Part shown: positions 9,173 through 19,600 of the stretch, one piece after another | How the letters are laid out: each line of letters opens with the position of its first letter | Position numbering within the stretch: position 1 is the stretch's first letter | Assembly (NCBI GenBank): GCA_951812775.1 | Contig: OX638326.1 | Location: 570,335 to 634,334, forward strand | Reading direction: 5' to 3' | DNA length: 64,000 bases | Source of the DNA: an uncultured Alphaproteobacteria bacterium | GTDB taxonomy: Bacteria > Pseudomonadota > Alphaproteobacteria > MPNO01 > UBA2964 | Translations under genes and position numbers: made by a program | The notes under the pieces: generated by a model | What the model was told of the DNA's origin: nothing | The model's input: the letters and a program-made list of their open reading frames with translations, nothing else | Databases searched by the model: none

Positions 9173-10663
9173 TTAGTCCAGCAGATAACCAAATTTCTCC
9201 CGTGCCATCGATAACAACTCTTCCGACGGTTTGGTTGATTTATTAAACGCCTCTTTCCAGTGGAAGGGCTTGCAGGCACCGATAATCATGCGTGAATTGG
9301 TGATGTTGCCTTCGGCCCTTTGTTCCGGGTCGATCCGGGGGTCGGCAAAAGACGTCCAACCATATTTGATAAAATCTATGTCGTTCACCGGGTCACAGCG
9401 CATCAAGGCAGCCCAGATCAACTCCTCCAGATCAGCAACATCGACATCATCGTCCGTTACGATCACCCATTTACCGGCATAGGCCCCTGACTGACATTGC
9501 GCGGCTATCTGCGCTGCCTGCGTCGAATGTCCCGGATACCGCTGGGTGATGGATATTCCCGTTAACATATGCGAGCCCCCCACCTCGTGACACCAGACGC
9601 CTTTGACGTCCGGTACACCGCTGGCCTCAACCGCACGACGGAGCAGGGCCGAGCGGGTAATGGACCGGAAACGCGAATATTCATCCGGCAGGCTTTGCGG
9701 CGGAAATCCGAGAATTATTGGATCATTCCGGTGATAGACAGCGACTACCTCACATTTGGGTCGCATCCGGCCGCTTTCCGTGTAGCTGCCACACCAGTCG
9801 CCAAAAGGCCCTTCCGGCACTTCGACCTCTGGATCCACATAGCCTTCAAGAACGATCTCGGCATTGGCTGGAAATGGCAGCCCCGTGACCTTGCCACGTA
9901 CCAGTTCAACCGGTTTGCCACGCAAACCACCGACAACGTCATATTCACTGACACCCGATGGAACTTCATAGCCTCCCATGATAAAGGTCATCGGATCACC
10001 GCCGACCACCATCACAACAGGAGTCTTTTCGCCTTTGGTAGCATTCTTTTCAAAATGGACCCTGCCATGTTTGCCAAGTCCGGTATTGAAGGCAACGGTC
10101 TTGGAATCCTTGAGCATGATCCGATAACAGCCAAGATTGAACCACCCGTCATCGGGGTCCGCCGTCACGTTGTAGCTGCCCGTGCCGATATAGCGCCCGC
10201 CATCCCCCTCATGCCAGACCGGGGACGGGAACTTCTCGATATCGACCTCGTCTCCCATTTGGATATTCTCAAAAACGGGCCCGTCCTCCACATAAACCGG
10301 GGGAATGAGTGCGCCCTGTTCATGGGAATAGACATCAGCCCAGGCATCTGACAACTCGACTTTGGACAACCCGGTCTCAAATCCCAAGGTCATGTTTTTC
10401 CGGGTTCCGCCAAAGAAATTGGCAATCACGCGAAATCCGGGCTCGACCCCGGGAATATCGTCAAACAGCAGAACTGGCGCATTCTCGTCATACTTGACGA
10501 CGGTACAGGCAAGCCCGATATCCTGTTCCCAACTCGCGCCGGTGACATGGCGTAATTCGCCTAGCCGATCAGCCTCCGCGATCCAATCGCGTAAATCCTC
10601 GTAAGCCAGAATATGACGAAGATTATGGTCGTGGCTTTCCTCAGCTTTGGCACTGTCGGTCAT
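9173..10663 (-). CDS. UbiD family decarboxylase (tandem copy 2)
   Basis: This 496-residue UbiD-family enzyme is a tandem paralogue of the gene 5 bp upstream. They share blocks such as YSHEQG, IPPVYV, GGRYIGTG and GGYEVPSGVSE. In both, the catalytic segment reads PEGPFGDWCGSY, whereas the 550-residue type elsewhere in the window reads PEAPFGESHGH. The second acidic residue, which aligns with the catalytic Glu282 of Fdc1, is therefore aspartate. The cofactor would be prenylated FMN. The adjacent pair could encode two isozymes or a hetero-oligomer; UbiD relatives include pyrrole- and furan-carboxylate and phenol (de)carboxylases. Confidence 0.85.
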   Translation of the reverse strand: MTDSAKAEESHDHNLRHILAYEDLRDWIAEADRLGELRHVTGASWEQDIGLACTVVKYDENAPVLLFDDIPGVEPGFRVIANFFGGTRKNMTLGFETGLSKVELSDAWADVYSHEQGALIPPVYVEDGPVFENIQMGDEVDIEKFPSPVWHEGDGGRYIGTGSYNVTADPDDGWFNLGCYRIMLKDSKTVAFNTGLGKHGRVHFEKNATKGEKTPVVMVVGGDPMTFIMGGYEVPSGVSEYDVVGGLRGKPVELVRGKVTGLPFPANAEIVLEGYVDPEVEVPEGPFGDWCGSYTESGRMRPKCEVVAVYHRNDPIILGFPPQSLPDEYSRFRSITRSALLRRAVEASGVPDVKGVWCHEVGGSHMLTGISITQRYPGHSTQAAQIAAQCQSGAYAGKWVIVTDDDVDVADLEELIWAALMRCDPVNDIDFIKYGWTSFADPRIDPEQRAEGNITNSRMIIGACKPFHWKEAFNKSTKPSEELLSMAREKFGYLLD

Positions 10664-10668
10664 TTAAA

Positions 10669-12153
10669 TTACGCCAGATGCCCGAACTTTTTGCGGGCAG
10701 CTTCCAGCACTTCGGCCTTTGGTTTGGTTGATTTTGGGAACCGGTCCGCCCAGTGGAAGGGCTTGGTCGCGTCGATGATCATTCGGGAATTTGTAACGTT
10801 ACCCTTGGCCTTATCATCGGGATGCAGGCGTGGATCAGCATTCGATGTCCATGCGTTTCTGATAAAGTCAATTTCCGTTGCTGGATCACAGCACATCAGT
10901 GCGGCCCAGATCAGCTCCTCAAGATCGGTGACATCGATATCATCATCCGTGACGATCACCCACTTACCGGCATAGGCTCCGGCGTGACACTGGCTCGCAA
11001 TATGACCTGTCTGCATCGCATGTCCCGGATAACGGGCCTTGATCGACACACCGGTTAACATCCGCGAGCTTCCGACCTCATGGCACCAAACCTGTTGGAC
11101 GTCGGACACACCGGCGGCTTCAATATTGCGTTTCATCAAGGCTGATCGGGTGATCGCCCGGAAACGCGAAAACTCATCCGGCAAATGCTGAGGTGGAAAG
11201 CCCAGGATAATCGGATCATTGCGATAATAGATCGCTGCGACATCGCATTTCGGGCGCACCCTGCCTGCTTCGGTATAGCTGCCACACCAATCGCCAAAAG
11301 GCCCTTCGGGAACAACCTCTTCCGGATCGACCCAGCCTTCTATGACAATTTCCGCGTCAGCCGGGAATGGCAGCCCTGTTTCTTTGCCACGAACCAGCTC
11401 AATTGGCTTACCGCGCAGGCCACCCATAACATCAAATTCGCTGACCCCGGATGGAACCTCGTAACCACCCAGCAAAAAGGCGAGCGGTTCACCGCCGACG
11501 ACCATCACCACAGGCATTTTTTCGCCCTTGGCGACATGCTTTTCATGGTGAATTCGTCCGTGCTTACCAGGGGCAGAGTTGTAAGCGACGGTTTTGTCGT
11601 CAATCACCATGACGCGGTAACAACCCAAATTGTACCACCCCGTGTCCGGGTCCTGCGTGATGTTATAGGTGCCCGTACCGATATAACGGCCACCATCTTC
11701 CTCGTGCCACATCGGTGACGGGAAGGCGAGCACATCAATATCGTCACCGGTCATGATATTTTCAAACACCGGGCCATCATCGACATATACCGGTGGGATC
11801 AGCTCCCCCTGCTCATGCGAATACACACCTGCCCAAGCTTCTGACAACTCAACCTTGTTGAGATGTTCGGGGAAACCAAGCGTTAAGTTCTTGCGTTTGC
11901 CGCCAAAGAAGTTGCACAGCACGCGGAAACCCTTGGCACAGCCCGGCACCTCATCAAACAGCAATGCCGGTGAACCGTCGCGATATTTCGCAACCGTTGC
12001 CGCCATGCCAATATCCTCTTCCCAGCTCGCACCCGTTATGGTCTCCAGCTCGCCAAGCTTTTCGGCTTCGGCAAGCCAGTCACGCAGGTCCTGATACGCG
12101 AATTTGTGCGCGTTATTGGCGCGTAGGGCTTCTGACGTTGCTTTCTCCGCCAT
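10669..12153 (-). CDS. UbiD family decarboxylase (tandem copy 1)
   Basis: This 494-residue UbiD-family decarboxylase is the first of the tandem pair to be transcribed. Family blocks include FPSPMWHEEDGGRYIG, MVVGGEPLAFLLGGYEV and the catalytic PEGPFGDWCGSY (about residue 285), with Asp at the position that is Glu in Fdc1. Similarity to the next gene extends over the full length, so this is a tandem duplication that has diverged. The start is ATG 12153, 26 bp after the glyoxalase gene. Likely substrate class: an aromatic, heteroaromatic or enoic acid. Confidence 0.85.
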   Translation of the reverse strand: MAEKATSEALRANNAHKFAYQDLRDWLAEAEKLGELETITGASWEEDIGMAATVAKYRDGSPALLFDEVPGCAKGFRVLCNFFGGKRKNLTLGFPEHLNKVELSEAWAGVYSHEQGELIPPVYVDDGPVFENIMTGDDIDVLAFPSPMWHEEDGGRYIGTGTYNITQDPDTGWYNLGCYRVMVIDDKTVAYNSAPGKHGRIHHEKHVAKGEKMPVVMVVGGEPLAFLLGGYEVPSGVSEFDVMGGLRGKPIELVRGKETGLPFPADAEIVIEGWVDPEEVVPEGPFGDWCGSYTEAGRVRPKCDVAAIYYRNDPIILGFPPQHLPDEFSRFRAITRSALMKRNIEAAGVSDVQQVWCHEVGSSRMLTGVSIKARYPGHAMQTGHIASQCHAGAYAGKWVIVTDDDIDVTDLEELIWAALMCCDPATEIDFIRNAWTSNADPRLHPDDKAKGNVTNSRMIIDATKPFHWADRFPKSTKPKAEVLEAARKKFGHLA

Positions 12154-12179
12154 ATCAAGGCCTCCCTATGAGGTGGATG

Positions 12180-12605
12180 TCAGGCCCGCTGGCCAAGCTC
12201 GATTGAGTAACCATCCGGATCGCGGATAAAGGCAATGACGGGTCCATTTGGGCCCGAATGTTTCAGTGGCCCCGGTGGCCGCGGCACTTCCATGCCGAAC
12301 TCTTCGACCTTTTTGCATATCTCGTAGATATCGGGGTAGCCAATGGCAACATGGCCATAGCCGGTGCCGAGTTCATAACCGTCATCCTGCCCCCAATTGT
12401 AGGTCAGTTCGATTGCCGGGTCCTGGTTCTCGTCGCCGAACCCCATAAAGCAGACCGTATATTTGCCGCCTTCATTGTCTTTGCGACGAAATACTTCCAT
12501 CCCAAGAACTTCGGAATAGAACTTTATGGACCGCTCTAGATCCTTCACCCGGAGCATCGTATGCCGAATACGGGGTTTCGTTGCAGCGACTCTTTCGTCA
12601 GCCAT
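12180..12605 (-). CDS. gloA: Lactoylglutathione lyase-like VOC protein
   Basis: This 141-residue single-domain VOC (vicinal oxygen chelate) protein has the glyoxalase I arrangement. The metal ligands are a His in RHTMLRVKD (about 15), a Glu in AIELTYNW (about 66), a His in GYGHVAIG (about 84) and a Glu in YSIELGQ (near the end). Glyoxalase I converts methylglyoxal-glutathione hemithioacetal to lactoylglutathione. Its place between TauD and UbiD genes could mean a specialised substrate, so the symbol is tentative. It uses the ATG at 12605, behind AGGAGATAG. Confidence 0.75.
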   Translation of the reverse strand: MADERVAATKPRIRHTMLRVKDLERSIKFYSEVLGMEVFRRKDNEGGKYTVCFMGFGDENQDPAIELTYNWGQDDGYELGTGYGHVAIGYPDIYEICKKVEEFGMEVPRPPGPLKHSGPNGPVIAFIRDPDGYSIELGQRA

Positions 12606-12630
12606 TATTTCTATCTCCTGGCGTTAGGGT

Positions 12631-13390
12631 TCAATAGGGTTTGTCACCGCGCACGATCACGCGGTGCATATGTCGAATTTGTCCTTCGGGGACGCCGCCA
12701 CAAGCAAGATGAATAAGGCAGCGATTGTCCCTCTTCTTCCGGCAGCTCTTCGATGCCGATGGTGAAACGTTCAGAAATATATAGCGCCTTGCGACCAGTT
12801 TCGGGGTGCGTTCGTACGACGGGGTGAACAGCATCAGGCGGTGCAATATCGGCGTAACGCTCTTTGCCTTTTCCTTTATATATTTCAGGCACTTCGACTC
12901 GTGGATTGCTAAATCGATTGAATGTATGCCGCGCGTGCAGTCCATCCAGTTTCTGTTTCATTTCATCAGACAATGAGTCATAAGCCCGATACATATTTGA
13001 CCATTCTGTATCGCCACCAATTTCCGGTATCTCAACGGCGTAAAGCATCGTGCAAAGCGTCGGAATATCGGTATAAGACAGGTCTGAATGCCAGGCATCA
13101 CCTGCTGACGGCGAACCAATATATTTTCCGTCTATCTTCTTATTTGACAGAATTTGCATGGCCTCATGGCCAGAATGGGTATTATCCTTCTGGATATGAA
13201 CATCGAGTTCACCAAACCGCTGGGCGAAACTAATCTGTCTGTCTGTTGGAAGGTCCTGATCGCGAAATACCAGCACGTGATATTCCAGAAAGGCGTCATG
13301 CACCTTATCGAAAGTCGCTTCGTCAAGGTTCCCGACATCGATACCCACGACTTCGGCACCCAAAACATCTGAAAGCGGGTTTATTTGCAT
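12631..13390 (-). pseudogene. TauD/TfdA family dioxygenase, broken by a 92-bp internal deletion
   Basis: The first frame (13390 down to about 12740) is a normal TauD/TfdA N-terminal two-thirds with the HxD motif in AWHSDLSYTD. It then runs out of frame after ERFTIGIEELPEEE. The true C-terminus, with DNRCLIHLACGG (distal histidine) and IRHMHRVIVRG (2-oxoglutarate arginine), lies in another frame and ends at TGA 12631. Alignment to the intact tandem paralogue at 13403-14254 shows that exactly 92 nt are missing, flanked by GG on both sides. The deleted part holds the FVYHHEWRVGDLIMW-type segment. The encoded protein would lack a metal ligand, so it is very probably inactive. Confidence 0.85.
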
Positions 13391-13402
13391 GAAGTGACCT
13401 CG

Positions 13403-14254
13403 CTAGAACGGCACGTCGCCGGATATGGTCGTCCGGTGCATATGGCGGATTTGATCCTCAGGAATGCCACGACAGGCCAGATGTAGCGTACAGCGATTGT
13501 CCCACATAATGAGATCACCAACGCGCCATTCATGGTGATAGACAAATTGCCGTTGGGTCGCATGTTCGATCAGCTCATCAAGTAAATCCTGCGCCTCATC
13601 CTCTGATCCATCGAGAATACCCAGTGTAAAACGCGGCGAAATATAAAGTGCCTTGCGACCGGTTTCAGGATGCGTCCGGGCTACGGGGTGAAAAACATCA
13701 GGCGGGCTGAGCTTCTCATAGCGTTCCTTGCCGCCCTCCTGTCGCTGTAATGGCACGCCGATACGCTTGTTTTTATAACGGTTGAAGCTGTGTCGGGCTT
13801 TCAGACCATCGATCCGCTGCTTGGTCTTTTCAGGCAGCGTGTCATAGGCATCATACATATTCAGCCATTCGGTATCGCCGCCGATCTCCGAGACTTCCAG
13901 CGCATAGAGGAGTGACCCAAGGCTTGGTTCAGGCATATAGGACAGATCAGAGTGCCAGGAGTCGCCGGCATTCTCGACGCCGATATATTCGCCATTTTCC
14001 TTTTTGTTCGAGACCAGCAGGATTTCTTCGTGGTCATCGTGAAGACTGTCCTTTGAGATATGTACCTCTAAAGGGCCAAAATTCTTGCTGAAAGTGATAT
14101 GCTGCTCCATCGAGATTTCCTGATTTCGAAACAGCAATATCTGATTTTCGTAAAATGCCTCTCTGATCTTGCCGACCGTATCCGTATCGACATCACCAAG
14201 ATCAACACCGGAGACTTCTGCCCCCAACGCATCGGCAAGACGCGAAACTTCCAT
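13403..14254 (-). CDS. TauD/TfdA family Fe(II)/2-oxoglutarate dioxygenase
   Basis: This intact 283-residue enzyme has all expected features: SWHSDLSYM (HxD, about residue 95), the substrate-domain motif ARTHPETGRKALYIS, the distal His in CTLHLACRG (about 262) and the arginine in IRHMHRTTISG. The family hydroxylates a substrate with release of succinate and CO2; TauD releases sulphite from taurine and TfdA cleaves 2,4-D. It heads the minus-strand run TauD-psiTauD-VOC-UbiD-UbiD-SDR-SDR and is tandemly duplicated with the broken gene 12 bp downstream. Confidence 0.85.
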   Translation of the reverse strand: MEVSRLADALGAEVSGVDLGDVDTDTVGKIREAFYENQILLFRNQEISMEQHITFSKNFGPLEVHISKDSLHDDHEEILLVSNKKENGEYIGVENAGDSWHSDLSYMPEPSLGSLLYALEVSEIGGDTEWLNMYDAYDTLPEKTKQRIDGLKARHSFNRYKNKRIGVPLQRQEGGKERYEKLSPPDVFHPVARTHPETGRKALYISPRFTLGILDGSEDEAQDLLDELIEHATQRQFVYHHEWRVGDLIMWDNRCTLHLACRGIPEDQIRHMHRTTISGDVPF

Positions 14255-14410
14255 GAACGCCTCCTGAGTAAAGCCCTTTATTTTCGCCGTTCTGGCACTT
14301 TTTCATGACTCTACGCCCCACCCGGGAAGGCGTCAAATGACCCAGCTATCTGTTGAGTTTCCCCTGACAATGGCGTTCAATTGCGTAGAAGCGACAATCA
14401 GGGGGTCACT

Positions 14411-15292
14411 ATGGCTGATTTTGAATTGCGCCCGATCTGCGATGCGATTGGCGTCGAGGTTCTTGGTGTGGATTTACGCGAGCCCCTGGAACCGGAGATA
14501 TCTAGGGCCATTGAACAAGCCTGGTACGATCATATTATCGTTCTGGTGCGCGATCAGGACCTTACGCTCGATCAACAGCAGGCCTATGCCGCTAACTTCG
14601 GCAAGATTGCCGTACGGCATCAATCGACCGCAACGGCCCATGAACAAAAAGCCAGCAATGCCCTGATGCTGATCACTAATGTACGGGAGAATGGCAAACC
14701 GATTGGCACCTTGCCCGATGGCGAGATGATGTTTCACTCAGACACGCCGTACTATGAAAGCCCGTTGAAGGCGACATTGCTGTATGCCATTGATGTGCCA
14801 TCGCATGGCGGCAACACCCTGTTTTCCAACAGCTACAAAGCAGCAGAAACTCTGCCTGAGACCATCAAACATCGCATCGGCAACAAGAAAGCGCTGCATA
14901 TCTACGATTATGGCAATCAACACAAAACTGCCGAAAGCTATGACAAGAGTGTCCATCCGCACTTTGCGTACCCAGTTTTCCGCAAACACCCGGAAACCGG
15001 TCGGTCAGCACTTTTTGTGAGTGAGCTCATGACCGAGGAGATCTTCGATGTCAGCCCGGAAGAAAGCGCGGAATTACTGGACCTCCTGTTTGAGCATCAG
15101 AGCAAACCCGAATTCGTCTATGAACATCAGTGGCGGCCGGGTGACATTATAATGTGGGACAACTGCTGTTCTGTTCATGCCCGAACTGATTTTCCGCGCG
15201 ACGAGCGTCGGATGCTACGACGGATAACATTGGAAGACGAACACCCGGTGATGGCCGGTGAACCGCCCTTCCAGGAAGCCGCGGCGCAATAA
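14411..15292 (+). CDS. TauD/TfdA family Fe(II)/2-oxoglutarate dioxygenase
   Basis: This 293-residue enzyme belongs to the subgroup that also includes the genes at 6.75 and 44.3 kb. The HxD motif is in MMFHSDTPYYE (about residue 110), the distal histidine in CSVHARTDF and the arginine in RRMLRRITLE. Other shared blocks are GGNTLFSNSYKA and HIYDYGNQ. ATG 14411 is chosen as start; the frame is open from 14381. It is divergent from the TauD gene ending at 14254, and the 156 bp between them presumably hold both promoters. A methyltransferase follows after 3 bp. Confidence 0.85.
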   Translation: MADFELRPICDAIGVEVLGVDLREPLEPEISRAIEQAWYDHIIVLVRDQDLTLDQQQAYAANFGKIAVRHQSTATAHEQKASNALMLITNVRENGKPIGTLPDGEMMFHSDTPYYESPLKATLLYAIDVPSHGGNTLFSNSYKAAETLPETIKHRIGNKKALHIYDYGNQHKTAESYDKSVHPHFAYPVFRKHPETGRSALFVSELMTEEIFDVSPEESAELLDLLFEHQSKPEFVYEHQWRPGDIIMWDNCCSVHARTDFPRDERRMLRRITLEDEHPVMAGEPPFQEAAAQ

Positions 15293-15295
15293 CCC

Positions 15296-15934
15296 GTGGC
15301 CGAAGACAGCGAACAACTCCAGCCAGAGCACTTTCTGCGGGCTGATGAGAGCGATGACGGCATCTTCTATGAACAGCCACGGCTTGTCTCACATATCGAT
15401 GACCCCGCCTGCGCTGCCCTAAACAATTATTTTCGGGAAAACCTGCCTGCTGGTGGAGACATTCTCGACCTCATGTCAGCCTACGTGTCACACCTGCCCT
15501 GGGATGTTGAATATAAGAGCGTCACAGGCGTTGGCATGAACCAGGTTGAACTGGACGAAAACCCGCAACTTACCGAACGGTTGATCCATAATCTGAGCAA
15601 CAACCCCACCCTGCCAATTGCCGACAACTCGTTCGACGGCTGCATGATAACCGTCTCCGCGCAGTACCTGATCCATCCGGTCCATGTTTTTGGGGAAATA
15701 GCACGGGTCCTGCGACCTGGCAGCCGGTGCATCGTCTCGTTTTCCAATAGGTGTTTTCCAACCAAGGCCATCGCGCTATGGCACCAGCTTGACGACATCA
15801 ATCACGCCAAGCTGGTGGGCTATTACTTCAATGAGGCCGGCGGTTTTGAAGTGCCGGAATTCGAAAATATTTCTCCCAACCCTGGAGAGACTGATCCGCT
15901 CTACGTTGTCACCGCGACAACCAAACCAGTCTAA
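15296..15934 (+). CDS. Predicted SAM-dependent methyltransferase
   Basis: This 212-residue protein starts with GTG three bases after the TauD stop, so the two are one transcription unit. It looks like a class I methyltransferase. DILDLMSAYVSHLP takes the place of the usual glycine-rich SAM loop (about residue 53), followed by LPIADNSFDGCMITVSAQYL and VLRPGSRCIVSFSNR, as in Methyltransf_11. The missing GxGxG is unusual but recurs in this protein type. The substrate is unknown. Confidence 0.65.
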   Translation: MAEDSEQLQPEHFLRADESDDGIFYEQPRLVSHIDDPACAALNNYFRENLPAGGDILDLMSAYVSHLPWDVEYKSVTGVGMNQVELDENPQLTERLIHNLSNNPTLPIADNSFDGCMITVSAQYLIHPVHVFGEIARVLRPGSRCIVSFSNRCFPTKAIALWHQLDDINHAKLVGYYFNEAGGFEVPEFENISPNPGETDPLYVVTATTKPV

Positions 15935-15977
15935 AAATAATACCCAGCATAACTTTTCTTGACTCTGCTCTTGAAAT

Positions 15978-16013
15978 TGAACAAGGTTCACAATAATTAT
16001 TAAACAACGTTCA
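15978..16013. promoter_or_regulatory. Candidate operator of the downstream TetR gene (two dyads)
   Basis: TGAAC-AAG-GTTCA at 15978-15990 is a perfect inverted repeat. A near copy, TAAAC-AAC-GTTCA, follows at 16001-16013. The two lie 23 bp apart, just upstream of the TetR start at 16030. Two neighbouring dyads before a TetR-family gene are the usual layout of an autoregulatory operator. The surrounding sequence is AT-rich. It would also control the fused acyltransferase gene, which overlaps the regulator. Confidence 0.6.
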
Positions 16014-16029
16014 ATTATGATTTAAAAAA

Positions 16030-16647
16030 ATGGCAAGACGTTCAGACCACTCCCGCGAGGAACTTTATGAATTGGCCCTCGACGCTGCTGCCGGCATAAT
16101 TTCCAAAGAGGGCTACAGCGCTCTTACCGCACGGCGGGTCGCGACTGACATCGGTTATTCACCTGGTACTCTCTATAACCTGTTTGCCAATCTCGAAGAG
16201 ATGATCTTTCATCTCAAAGGACGCGTTCTCGACGCCCTGTTCACCGCCCTCTCGAAAAAGACACTAACCGGTAACGCGGAAGAAGATGTGATGAAATTGT
16301 TTGACGAGTATCTAGCATTTTTCAAAGGGCAGCCGGAGTTCAGGACCCATCTGTTTGAGCCAATGGCATTACCCGCGAGCGACCTTCCGGACTGGTACCG
16401 ACAAAAGATCACCAACCTAGTCGATATCCTGGAGACCGCCCTTGCGCCTCTGTTCCCCGCGGGCACGACGGAACGTGCAAAGGCGGCACATGTATTGTGG
16501 GCAGGTTTGTACGGCATTTCATCGCTTGATGCCAGCGGACAACTTCAACTTGTTTCAAAAACAGACGCCCGAAACATGGCCAAATCCTTGGCCACCAATT
16601 TTCTGGCCGGTTTAGCGACCGACACACACTCCAGAGGCAAGAAATGA
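16030..16647 (+). CDS. TetR family transcriptional regulator
   Basis: This 205-residue protein has an N-terminal TetR helix-turn-helix: ALTARRVATDIGYSPGTLYNLF at about residues 32-53. The C-terminal ligand-binding half contains HLFEPMALPASDLPDWYRQK. The stop overlaps the start of the lipid-metabolism fusion gene (ATGA), so the two are translationally coupled. Inference: it senses a fatty acyl compound or a related lipid signal and controls both genes through the dyads just upstream. Confidence 0.85.
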   Translation: MARRSDHSREELYELALDAAAGIISKEGYSALTARRVATDIGYSPGTLYNLFANLEEMIFHLKGRVLDALFTALSKKTLTGNAEEDVMKLFDEYLAFFKGQPEFRTHLFEPMALPASDLPDWYRQKITNLVDILETALAPLFPAGTTERAKAAHVLWAGLYGISSLDASGQLQLVSKTDARNMAKSLATNFLAGLATDTHSRGKK

Positions 16648-19600
16648 CCGATACGTCTCAGAACCTGCTTAAGACAAAACGGTTTCTACCGCTCTTCATC
16701 ACTCAGTTTCTGGGGGCGATGAACGACAATCTGATGAAGCAGGCCCTGATCGTGATGATCACCTTTGGATTGCTTCAGTCTTCTGATGTTAGTCCGCAAA
16801 TCCTGGTCACGATGGCCGCCGGTATCTTCATACTGCCGTTCTTTTTGTTCTCAGCCACTGCTGGACAAATGGCTGACAAATATGAGAAATCGGCGGTCAT
16901 CCGAAATATCAAGATCGCTGAAATCTTCATTATGGCGACCGCCGTCGCGGGATTTTATTTTTCAAACACCTATTTCCTGATCGCCTTGCTGTTCATGATG
17001 GGCACCCAATCAGCGTTCTTTGGCCCGCTGAAATACGGTATCCTCCCCAATCATCTTAAAGAGGAAGAATTAATAGGCGGCAACGCCCTGATCGAAGCTG
17101 GTACGTTTCTTGCTATTTTGCTTGGTACAATCGCTGGTGGTCTGCTCATTGTGGCGGACCAGGGTGTGACTATTGTCTCGGCGTCACTGCTGATCGTCGC
17201 CCTTCTGGGCTGGTTGGCTAGCCGGGGAATTCCCAAAGCAAACGCCGCCGAACCGAGCCTTAAAATCAACGCTAATATATTCCAGGAAATCTGGCGTATG
17301 GTGAAAAGGGCCCGCCAGACGCGCTCCGTATTCCGTTCCATTCTGGGCATCTCATGGTTCTGGCTTACTGGGGCCACCTTTCTGTCGCAGTTTCCCAACT
17401 TTGCGAAAATCTTGATGGGTGGCGACGCCGGTGTCGTTACCCTTTTCATGATTACCTTTTCACTAGGTATCGGTGTTGGTTCCTACTGGTGCACTAGGCT
17501 TCTGAAAGGTGAGATTTCAGCGAAGTACGTACCGTTGAGTGCGCTGGCTCTCTCAATTTTTACTCTGGACCTGTATTTTGCCTCTCGCGGATTGCAGACG
17601 CCTGCGTCAGGCCTAGTCGGCGCCATGCAGTTCCTGGAAACACCGGCAAACTGGCGCATTCTGTTTGATCTCACAGCGATCTCGGTTTGTGGCGGTCTTT
17701 ATACTGTGCCGCTCTACGCCATCCTGCAGAATGATAGCGATCCGGCAACACGTTCTCGGACCATCGCCGCCAACAACATCATGAACGCTCTGTTTATGGT
17801 GGTTGGCGCAATCATTGCCACCCTGATGCTGGCGGCGGACTGGACCATTCCACAGATCTTTCTTTCCCTTGCCATCGCTAACGGGTTCGTAGCGCTCTAT
17901 ATCACTCGCTTACTCCCCTACGACTCCCTCAAACTGTTTTTGTCGACCCTTTTGAAAATACTTTACCGCGTTGAAATCAAAGGGATGGAGAATTATGCCA
18001 AAGCGGGTCCGCGCGCTGTAATCGTCGTCAATCACGTGTCGTTCCTCGACCCGCCTCTACTGGCGTCATTTATGCCAACCCGGCCAATGTTTGCGGTCAA
18101 TACGCACATTGCACAGCATTGGTGCGTTAAGCCTTTTCTTTCCCTGGTGGATTCATTCTTGGTCGATCCGACAAACTCGATATCGATGAAGGGTCTAATA
18201 AATGCAGTAAAGGAAGGCAGACATTGTGTGATTTTTCCGGAAGGCCGCATCACGGTAACGGGCGCCCTTATGAAAGTTTACGAAGGTCCAGGCATTGTCG
18301 CCGACCGCGCAAATGCTGAACTCGTGCCTGTTCGCATTGATGGCGCCCAATACACACCGTTTTCGCTCCTAAAGGGTAAATTGAAGCTTCGGCTGTTTCC
18401 AAAAATTACGATTACCTTTTTGCCACCCCGTAAGTTCGAGATTCCCGGAGAACATAAGGGAAAAGAACGCCGTCAAATGACTGGTGAAAAGTTACACGAC
18501 GTGATGAGCGAATTGATCTTCGAAACATCCAATTACCAACGAACGCTCTTCGAAGGCCTTATTGAAGCTCGGAAAATTCACGGTGGCAAACATCCGATCA
18601 TAGAAGACACCGAAAGAAAGACCTTGACCTATAACTGGCTGCTATTGTCTTCGCTTGTATTGGGCCGACGTATTTCCAACAACGTGCAAGGCGATAAACC
18701 GATCGGCGTTTTGTTACCAAACTCTGTAGCAAGCGCGGTTACGTTTTTTGCGCTTCAGGCCTACGGCCGAACCCCAGCCATGCTGAACTTCTCAACCGGT
18801 ATCAAGAACATGTTGTCCGCACTTGAGACTGCCCAGGTCACAACGGTTCTGACGTCACGAAAATTTATCAAACTTGCAGAACTGGATAACGTCGCCGCCG
18901 CCCTCTCCGAAACGGCGGAACTGGTTTATCTGGAAGATATCCGCGATCAAATTACTCTCGGCGATAAATTTGCCGGGCTAGTCCAGAAACGATTCCCCAG
19001 CCTGCGGATCAGGGCAAACAAAACCGCTTCGACGGACCCGGCAGCCATTCTGTTTACCAGCGGTTCAGAAGGCACACCAAAAGGTGTCGTCCTCAGTCAT
19101 GAGAACCTGATGGCCAATCGTTATCAGCTGGCGGCAAAGGTCGACTTCAACCCGCAGGACATCGTGTTCAACGCCTTGCCGATGTTCCATTCCTTTGGCC
19201 TGACCGGCGGCACACTTCTCCCAATTCTATCGGGCCTGAAGACGTTCCTGTATCCCTCACCACTGCACTACCGGATTATTCCGGCACTGGTCTATGACAC
19301 GGATGCGACGATCCTGTTTGGCACGGACACTTTCCTTGGCGGCTATGGTAAGGCAGCGCATCCCTATGACTTCTATAGTCTGCGTTACGTTTTTGCGGGT
19401 GCCGAAAAAGTCCGCGACGACACAAGGGCAATGTGGGCTGACAAATTCGGCCTTCGGGTCATGGAAGGATATGGCGCAACCGAAACCGCACCGGTTCTGG
19501 CGGTCAATACACCGATGCATTTCAAAGCCGGAACCGTTGGACGGCTTTTGCCTAGCATCCACCATACCATCGAACCAGTTTCCGGAATTGAGCAAGGCGG

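Noticed and set aside
9569..10351. 260-codon plus-strand frame inside the UbiD gene
   Set aside because: It lies antisense to a conserved UbiD gene and arises from its codon bias; no motifs.
12631..12945. Separate small gene in the second frame of the broken TauD gene
   Set aside because: Its only meaningful part is the last 26 residues, which are the TauD C-terminus brought into view by the deletion.
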